Of a DNA stretch of 64,000 nucleotides, positions 56,876 through 64,000 are shown piece after piece. The stretch is from Pempheris klunzingeri. Taxonomy: Eukaryota > Chordata > Actinopteri > Acropomatiformes > Pempheridae. The DNA is taken from contig NC_092014.1 in the NCBI RefSeq assembly GCF_042242105.1, forward strand, positions 7,103,874 to 7,167,873, read 5' to 3'. Under the pieces are notes generated by a model, which worked only from the letters and a program-made list of their open reading frames with translations, was not told the origin of the DNA and made no database searches. Every line of letters begins with the position of its first letter. The stretch's first letter is position 1. The position numbers were made by a program, and so were the translations under genes.

Positions 56876-59800
56876 TCAGTCGAGCATTGCATCCAGTTGG
56901 TCTGCCAAGTCGTCAAACATGCTGCCGATGTCATCCAAGATGGAGACTGTTGTCTTTTTGCTGGAAAGAGAGCTGGGAGTTGGATGGCAGAAAGGGAAGA
57001 GTTTAGCTGATAATCTGGCAGACACAGCACAGTCACAGTGGTAGATTGGCGATGTGAAGCGGAGGTGTGAGCTGGTTTTGGCAGTAGTTCTCCACATCGT
57101 TAATTAGCATTTTAAAGATTTCTTCTAATGATAACTGCCACGTTCCTCAATATAGTTACACAGGAATCTCCTGGATAATGTGATAATACTTATTTACACC
57201 TACAGTACAGCAGTTATATAACATTAGCATTTATTTGGAGTGGTGTTACTGTCCAAAATTCACTCTCCTGTTAACTCTGTTTTGGTCTCCACACCCTACT
57301 GAGGGAAATATATGGCTCTTTAAGCTGGGAAATCGTCCAAAATGTTCACCAGCTAACCGCTAACTTTGTATGTCTCCCGTATGGTGCTGTTTTTAGAACA
57401 TTTTTGGTGAAAAAAGCTGCCTGCTGCAGCAGAAAACTATGATATGAGAGCGGTGAGAAACCAAAACAGTAAAGTTGTGGGCACAGGTAAACAATGAGCT
57501 GAAGCTTCTTATAAAGCTCAGTAACGATGAGGGGGAGCTGAAGATTGGGGTGAAGATTCTCTGTAGGTTTATTCCTTTCACACTGTCACACTGTTTCCAG
57601 ATTGTCACTTGATATGATGTCATTATCAAAATATTGCTTATACCCTCTTTTTAAAGCATCATGTAGTCAAACCCCATTTTTGACACCATTTATGGTTTGT
57701 GTTTATTCTTTACAGATAGTAGTTTTTATGGGTAGAATTCAGGATTTTATGGGTAGAATTCAGGATTCAGATTACCTACATTAGTACCAGTGATTCACAG
57801 CATGTAATCCACTGCAGTTTGATCTAATTTCTAACAGCCCCACAGCCTACTGTTCACTCTCCTTACACAGTATCAGAGCTAACATTAACTCCCTGCCTAT
57901 GCAAACAGAACATGTCCTAGCCCTGTACAGGCCTGGCATTAACGTGCGTCTTGTGATGGGATCACAGGAGGACAGCTCTGAGTACAGGTGTGAATGCACC
58001 CAAGACACATTGAGGACGCATTGAGATCTGATCGCCCAGATCACGTTCAGAGATTCTTCACACTCCTTTCCGTGGATGTGATGCTCCACATCTCTGTTCT
58101 CTATACGCCGGCCCATTAAAACTTTGCTCTGCGCGCCCTGAGAGTAGTTATCATTACGGATTTGAATGTTGATATTAATGAAAATAACGGAGCATGATGC
58201 GGTGATATTGTCTCACCAAGCAGACAGACTTTTAAAAGGGAGCCATTATTTGAAAAGGAGCAACGTTGCTATTGAGGAGAATTTTTAATGTTCAAACAAA
58301 ATGTTCACACTCAGTGTTTCTACAAATGATGTGCTTGTTTATTTGCATACAGAGAGGGGAAGTGACATCCACTGGAGATGCATTTTAATACCTGGTGTAA
58401 ACAAACACAAAGTGGCACTTACTGTGAAGTGGCCACAGGAAATGTATTATTGTGGTTGCGCTGTAAACAGAGGAGTCGGCTGCTCTCATGTTGTATTTCT
58501 GTGATAGAAGCTGCTCACTGTGTTTGCTGTAGTGTTAAATTGGCCATGATGTTGCCAGAGTGACTGAAAGTTTTCTCCATATCACCATATTTATGTCAAG
58601 GCAATCAGATATAAATATTGTTTCCGTCTGTCTTGACTTAAGGCTCTAAAATACAGTACAGTACATATCAGCCTTAGCAACCGTTGCTATGGTAAAGATT
58701 CCCGGCAGAGGCGCAAATTAGAGTTGTGAGAAATTTAGAGGCCTTTAAAATAAAAACAAATTAAAAATTAAAACAATAAATTAAAAACAAATTTAGAGAC
58801 TTTTTTTTTAGATTTGAGACTTAATAAATAAATATATATATATATAAAGTACATACAGTATGTCACAATTGTAAGGCAACACAATTTTATACACGCTTGA
58901 GTGCAATTATTGAGATTTATAGCTGCTTGTTGTATTGACTTTGGAGATAGCCAGGCTAGCTGTTTCCCCCCACTTTGAGTCATTGTGCTACGCTAGGCTC
59001 CTCACCCTAGCTCTGTACTTAATGCACAGACATTAGTGGTCTTGATCTTTACATTTCCCTCTCCATAATAACCATAATTCCCAACACGCTGAGCGAATAC
59101 ATTTTGCACACAGGAGAGTGTCTCCAGTGTCCAACTAAGCCTTGAAAGTCCCCCATCTGCCGGTCGCTATAACATTTTCTGTGTAGAAGATCAACACGTC
59201 CTCTCACTTTGCAGCTCTACATTATGTGAGGAAAAGCTCATCTATGCTCTGGGTTAGGGTTACTTATTGATAATTGCTGAATATCAATAAGCAACAGATT
59301 AATTTCACAAATACTCACTCATTTTGTGCTTCCTCTTCGATTTTATGTTCGACAGCCTGCACAGCTGCAGCCAAGGAGGCGCTGGTCTCCTCCAAACGAT
59401 GCTGCACCTCCTCCTCCTCCTCTTCCTCCTCCTGCTTCACATCCTCTACTTGACCCTCCACCTCCCTCAGATTCTCTTCCTCTGCTCTCCTCCTCTCCTC
59501 CTCCTGCTCCTTGTGCCTCACATGCTCCCTCTCTCTCCTCCTCTCCTCTTCCTCTCTCCTCTTTTCCTCTTCCTCCTCCGCCTCCCGTCCACCCAGCAGG
59601 TCGATGGAGAGACCGGCGATGGAGGAGCGGGGAGGTTTGACAGGGTGCGGAGAGGGGGTGGAGGGACTCTGGGCCGGAGAGGGGGACGTCAGAGGGAGTC
59701 CCGGAGAGAGGGAAGGACCAGAGGGGGCGTCAGGAGCTGGAAGAGGGACGGCAGAGAGCAGAGAGGAGGGTTTGGGGGCCAGGGTGGGGCTGGCTGCAGC

Positions 59801-62800
59801 TGGACTGGTGGCAGCAGGACTCGGGCTCATGGTTGCTGAAGCTACTATTGCTTTGCCTGGTTTGGGTGCTGTTGGAGGCCCGCGTGGTTTCGGGGATACA
59901 GGAGGAGGGACTCGCTTCGGCTCTGGTCAGAGAGAATGATGTTAGTTTTCTTTTCTTCTAAATATCACTTCGGCAACAGAAATTTTAATTTAAATACATT
60001 TTGTTTTATCTGACAGTTCATTCCAGAAATATATTCAGTTTACAATTATATAAAAAGAGAGAAGAAAAGCAGGAAATCCTCATATGTGAGAAGCTGAAAC
60101 CATCAAATCTTTAGTATTTTTGCTAGAAAAAAATAATTTAACAATTAAATCGCTAATCTAATTAGTTGTATATTAATTTTGTGTTGATTGAACAGTTGAC
60201 TAATTATTTTAGCTGTTGCTTAACATCAAAGGTATTAAAAACATTATTTAAAGCCTCTATGTGGGTGCATCTAGTAGCTGAGTAGTTAAGCAGCGTATAT
60301 GATATAATTCCCTGATTTGATTCCAGCTGGGGACCGTTGTTGAATGCTATATTCTTCTCTCCTTGTATTTCCAGTCTGTATCTCTATTTCTATCAAATAA
60401 AGGCAAATGACAATAAAATATCCAAAAGAAGCTCCCATGTGTTTTCTGACTTTGGTGCCTTTCAGTGCCAATGATCTCACTCCCCAACTCTTTAGTTTCA
60501 ACAAGAGGATACCGATGTAAAAGAGCAACATATGGACTGCTTACTTATTTACAAAAAATAATACAGGATTTGTGTTAATGTTTGTGTCTCTCACCAGGAC
60601 TCTGTGCCGTCTCCGTATTATCAGGCCCAGGTATGGGGACCCTGCGAGTCGGGGTTGGGGGGTCAGCTTGTGCCTTCCTCATGGTGACTGTGGATGGTTT
60701 GGGTGAGACCGGTGGCTTCAGAGACTTCCGAGCCTCCATCCACTCACAGCTCTCTCTGCTGGTCTCCGTCCTATCAGAGACCTCGGACACCGGCCTCCGC
60801 CTCAGGACCACGCCGCCATTGTGCTGCGGCTCTCCATTTTTCCGGCTACTATCTGCTTCACCGCTGTGACAGTCTAACTGGTTATTGCTTTGAGTGACGC
60901 TCTCCGCCTGCTCAGACGTGCGCTGTCTCCTGCGTATGGTGTCGGAGCCAGTTGTCATGGTAACAACGGTGGTAGACACGGATGCAGGTGCTTCAGAGTC
61001 TGGTGCCAGAGGACGCGGCTTTCTTCGGAGCGTCGTTGTGCCATCTGTGATCTCTGATGCTGAGGACACCACGGTGGAGCGGGGCCGCGGCTCTGGGCGT
61101 TGCTGGGCTGGTTGCCGAGGTAACAGGTCAGTCTGATCACCAGGCAGGCCTTCTGGTCCACTGATGGTCCGGCGCCGACTTAAGACATCATCCTCTTCAG
61201 ATCCAAGACCTCCCGCACCTGTCTGTCGACGAAGTATAGGCGGACTCACCTGGAGGTCACATGATTGTTACACATCTATATATACATCTAAGATTTCCAA
61301 ATGTGATTTTCATAGACTGAACCAAACACAGGGGGGGACACACCCACCTGTAGGTAGTTGGTGCTGCCTCCCAGATTCCTCGGGAGGGTTTTGGCTCCAC
61401 CTACAATGGACGTCTCCAGCATAGCAGCGAGGCTGCGAACACTCCCTGAAGCCCCCTCTGATCTCTCCAGGCCTGCAGAGTCCTGAGATCTTAGAGCTGA
61501 TCCCAGGCTGCCGCAGTCACTGGCTCGGCGCTCTCGATAGGTTGGCAGCCCAAGCAGCCCCTCCACCTGTCCCTCTCCCTCCCCATCACCCCCAGTAATG
61601 GAAGAACAGGACCGTTTAGGTGGAGTCGGGGGCCGGCCTTTCCGACGAGGACGGAGAGTGACGGATGATTGGCTGCGGTTAACAGTGACATCATTAGCGG
61701 CGGCAGTACGTGCAGAGCTGCTGCGGCACACAGTGGCGTATCTAGAGTCTGATTCTGAGCCAATTAGACTGTGAGTTCTCCGTCGCTCTTCCTCCTCACT
61801 GGGCAGGCGGAGCAGCGGTACTGACGAATCTGCCGCCGCCATCTGGGTGGATGGGCGCGGCCGAGCCCTGGGGGAGGCCTGCTGGGTCCGGCCATGTGGT
61901 GGGGTTTGTGTCGGCGTGTGAGGGGGGGTCTGTGAATGTGTGAGACCTGGGCGAGGTTTGGCCAGTGGGCTGGGGGCGCCATCCCTCTGCTTCCTCACCT
62001 CCCTCCGGGGCTCTGAGCCGGTGCTGCCACCTGGACTGGATGGAGGTGTAGAAGGGCTCTGAGGAGGCTCTGAGCTACTTTCTCCTCTCTGTAGCTCCTT
62101 CAGTCTCTTCACTCCCAACATCAGCTTCTTCTGATGACCTGAGGGGAGGCAGCGGTGTAGGAAAGGGGGAATAGTAATCGTGAGGTAGAAAGACGATAAA
62201 ACATATTTGGGCTTAAAAGCCAGAAGAGATTTCTTATTATTTATTTAACTCTATTCTAAAAGTAACCATTAAACGGAAAGAATATGATTCGGCAAAAGGC
62301 TGAATTGTCATTATTTATTGTATTATATGCTATTAATCACTATTTTTGCAGTAATTACCATACCTGAGTTTTGATTAGGGGCCTATCTGTATATTTTAAA
62401 GGTCCCCTATAATGCAATGCAATGTCCCTGGTGTATGTGCAGATGGTCAAACTATGAGAAAAGCACAGACAGAGGCTGAAAACAGCTGCAGCAGCAATGC
62501 CTGGTATAAAAAAAATAATGTGATTTTTGAAATCACCTGATCTATTAGGACAAGTATGGTTTAGTTTAATTTTATTTTAATTTTATAAAAACACTGTTTA
62601 ATTGTCAATATTTACATTTTGTACATTTGTCTTATTTTGTACTGTGAAGGTAAATGCAGATATAATGGCATAACTTATACAGTATTTAAGTCATTGTGAA
62701 GTGACATAAAACTTTGGTAACTATGATGATTCTTAAAATATCATCTTTACAGACTGTTGCCTAGACCTGAAACTTCAGTTATGTCTGACATGTCTTTTAT

Positions 62801-64000
62801 CTTTAAATAATATTACTCACAGAATTAAAGCCAATATCTTTCTATACTTGCTTCGTTATTGTATTTCCCATCTTACTAACATTGCTGTGTCTTACCGAGT
62901 TTAGTAATGCCAATCTCTTGCAGATCCTCAAGGCTGATGTCAGAGATGAAGTCAATGTTTTCATACCCGTTCTGCACCAGAACCTGGTAATACTGACTGA
63001 GACCCAGATGAGACAGCCAGTCTCCCAGATTGGCCTAAAACACACACAGGGACACACAAACATGGACACAATGTAAGAAGCTTGTGCACAGATTACAAGA
63101 CCCGAAGTAGAGTTCTATTGTATCTTGAATCTGAAAGACTTTTATAACAGATTGAAAGAGCAACATGTGCTTGTGTGAGCTGCCAAAATTGAACATCTCC
63201 CTTTTCTCTAGTTTGTATAGCACAAGTGGGAGCCTTACAGGCTTGTGGTCTGGCAGCCAGTCTGTGGAGGGCAGCTTGCTGATCTCTGACGTTAACTTCT
63301 TTCGATGTCCAGGCTTCATGACCCCAATTGCCGTTAGGTCCTTCAAAGCAAAGCACACTTGGTCACATCAGAAATTCACCACAACTACTGTAGAAGTTCT
63401 TTTCTTTGCAATCATGTAAAAGAAAAGAACTCGTACAGTCATATTTGTATGTTTGATATTAGCACATGGACTGTGTGTGATATGCCTTCAGGAATATTTA
63501 GCTATTGATAATCTCTGATAAAGAGTGTCCCCTGCCCTGGGGGAGTTTAAGTCACACCACGGTGTCCGCATCAATAAGCGCACACACGCGTGCGTGCACA
63601 CACACACACACACACACAGGTACTGAAAACACACTCAAGGACAAACACAGAGTAGCGTTTACAGCACAGACTGGAACACACGGCCATGTGTGAACACAGG
63701 TATGTATATGAAGCAGACAGAGTATGAGAAGTGACTGGTTGAGGCTCAGGACTCACACCGGGGGGTCAGGTGACAGAGACAGGAGGGTCATGATGACATC
63801 ATCCAGGTCAGAGGGGAGCTGATTTTGAGAGCTGTGCTGGGCGGAGCCTGGACAGACAAGGGGCGGGGCGTGAGGGGGTCAGGGGTCATGACCTTACCTC
63901 GGGGGTCATGCGGCTAATGGTGTCTAGATCATATCCCGCGGTGAGGAAGTGGGTGGTGTAGAACTGCAGCTGAAACTCACCCAGCCACGCCACTACTGCC
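56876..64000 (-). CDS. caskin1: CASKIN1 (CASK-interacting scaffold), 3' portion
   Basis: Cut by the right window edge. Exons high to low: >64000-63898, 63340-63239, 63034-62896, 62138-61348, 61249-60595, 59922-59319, 56960-56876, in frame, about 825 residues. Two tandem SAM domains come first: SAM1 with [18 protein letters not shown] and [19 protein letters not shown]2 with [20 protein letters not shown] and [16 protein letters not shown] long Pro/Ser/Arg-rich region follows, with SH3-ligand-like PPTPPKR and PPVSPKP. Exon 59922-59319 adds a Glu/Arg-rich helix. The end, [20 protein letters not shown], is the Caskin C-terminal domain. Caskin-1 is a synaptic scaffold; its SAM domains polymerise. 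The ankyrin repeats, SH3 and CASK-binding segment would lie beyond the window. Confidence 0.96.
57930..58410. repeat. Probable dispersed teleost repeat in the last caskin1 intron
   Basis: 'GATCTGATCGCCCAGATCAC', 'CATTTTAATACCTGGTGTAA' and nearby blocks resemble a fish repeat whose full form I only partly recall. It has no coding capacity. Confidence 0.4.
60000..60215. repeat. Copy of the 'AATCGATTA' family
   Basis: 'ATATATTCAGTTTACAATTA', 'GCAGGAAATCCTCATATGTG', 'GAGAAGCTGAAACCATCAAA', then a tail of ATTAATTT / GTTGACTAATT. It is in a caskin1 intron. Confidence 0.65.
60265..60430 (+). mobile_element. tRNA-type SINE
   Basis: Contains an A-box-like TAGCTGAGTAGTTAAG, a B-box-like GATTTGATTCCAGCTGGGGA, then CTCCTTGTATTTCCAGTCTG and an end 'CTATCAAATAAAGGC', the layout of a widespread fish SINE. 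No clean target-site duplication. It lies in a caskin1 intron. Confidence 0.65.

Noticed and set aside
59324-59939. Long plus-strand ORFs of 142-171 codons
   Set aside because: They are antisense to a caskin1 coding exon whose frame joins its neighbours; the Leu/Arg-rich translations reflect the Glu/Arg-rich sense strand.
60300-60345. tRNA gene suggested by A- and B-box-like motifs
   Set aside because: No cloverleaf arms or anticodon stem; the downstream body and AATAAAGGC end show it is a SINE.

Overview
This is nuclear DNA from a ray-finned fish, most likely a spiny-rayed (percomorph) teleost. Genes have many short coding exons with GT/AG borders. The introns are full of (CA)n tracts and of dispersed repeats I know from percomorph genomes: the 'AATCGATTA / TTGCAGCCCT' family, a fold-back MITE ending in TTCAAC, a tRNA-type SINE ending 'CAAATAAAGGC', and a non-LTR tail ending in (TGGA)n. 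There are no bacterial operons, CRISPR arrays or tRNA genes. All assignments rest on reading translations, splice sites and remembered family sequences; no search was run.

Layout. 1-5053 (+): the 3' eleven exons of brat1. 7001-10711 (+): a grap-type SH3-SH2-SH3 adaptor with an unusually long SH2-SH3 linker and an altered C-terminal SH3. 12782-32182 (-): slc5a10, a 15-exon sodium/sugar symporter. 19279-26911 (+): fam83g, embedded in slc5a10 with interlocking exons on the opposite strand. 35587-47167 (+): chtf18, 22 exons. Inside its intron 18 lies an unrecognised single-exon 60-codon ORF for a small single-pass membrane protein (43055-43237, +). 47596-48053 (-): gng13, tail-to-tail with chtf18. 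About 51610-53510 (-): a spliced non-coding host gene with three related box C/D snoRNAs (SNORD60-like), one in each of three consecutive introns. 56876 to beyond 64000 (-): the 3' part of caskin1, from the first SAM domain to the C-terminal domain.

The genes are not one pathway. brat1 acts in the Integrator/ATM context, grap in receptor signalling, slc5a10 in renal-type sugar uptake, fam83g in CK1/Wnt-BMP signalling, chtf18 in PCNA loading and cohesion, gng13 in sensory G-protein signalling, and caskin1 in synaptic scaffolding. The order matches human blocks from memory: GRAP-SLC5A10-FAM83G on 17p11.2; CHTF18-GNG13 and CASKIN1 with the SNORD60 host on 16p13.3; BRAT1 on 7p22. The window therefore joins genes that are on three human chromosomes.

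Most unusual observations: the intronic micropeptide candidate, the snoRNA triplication with well-placed introns, the interlocked slc5a10/fam83g exons, the rebuilt C-terminal half of the grap-type adaptor, and several 3' splice sites whose upstream tract is pure (UG)n.
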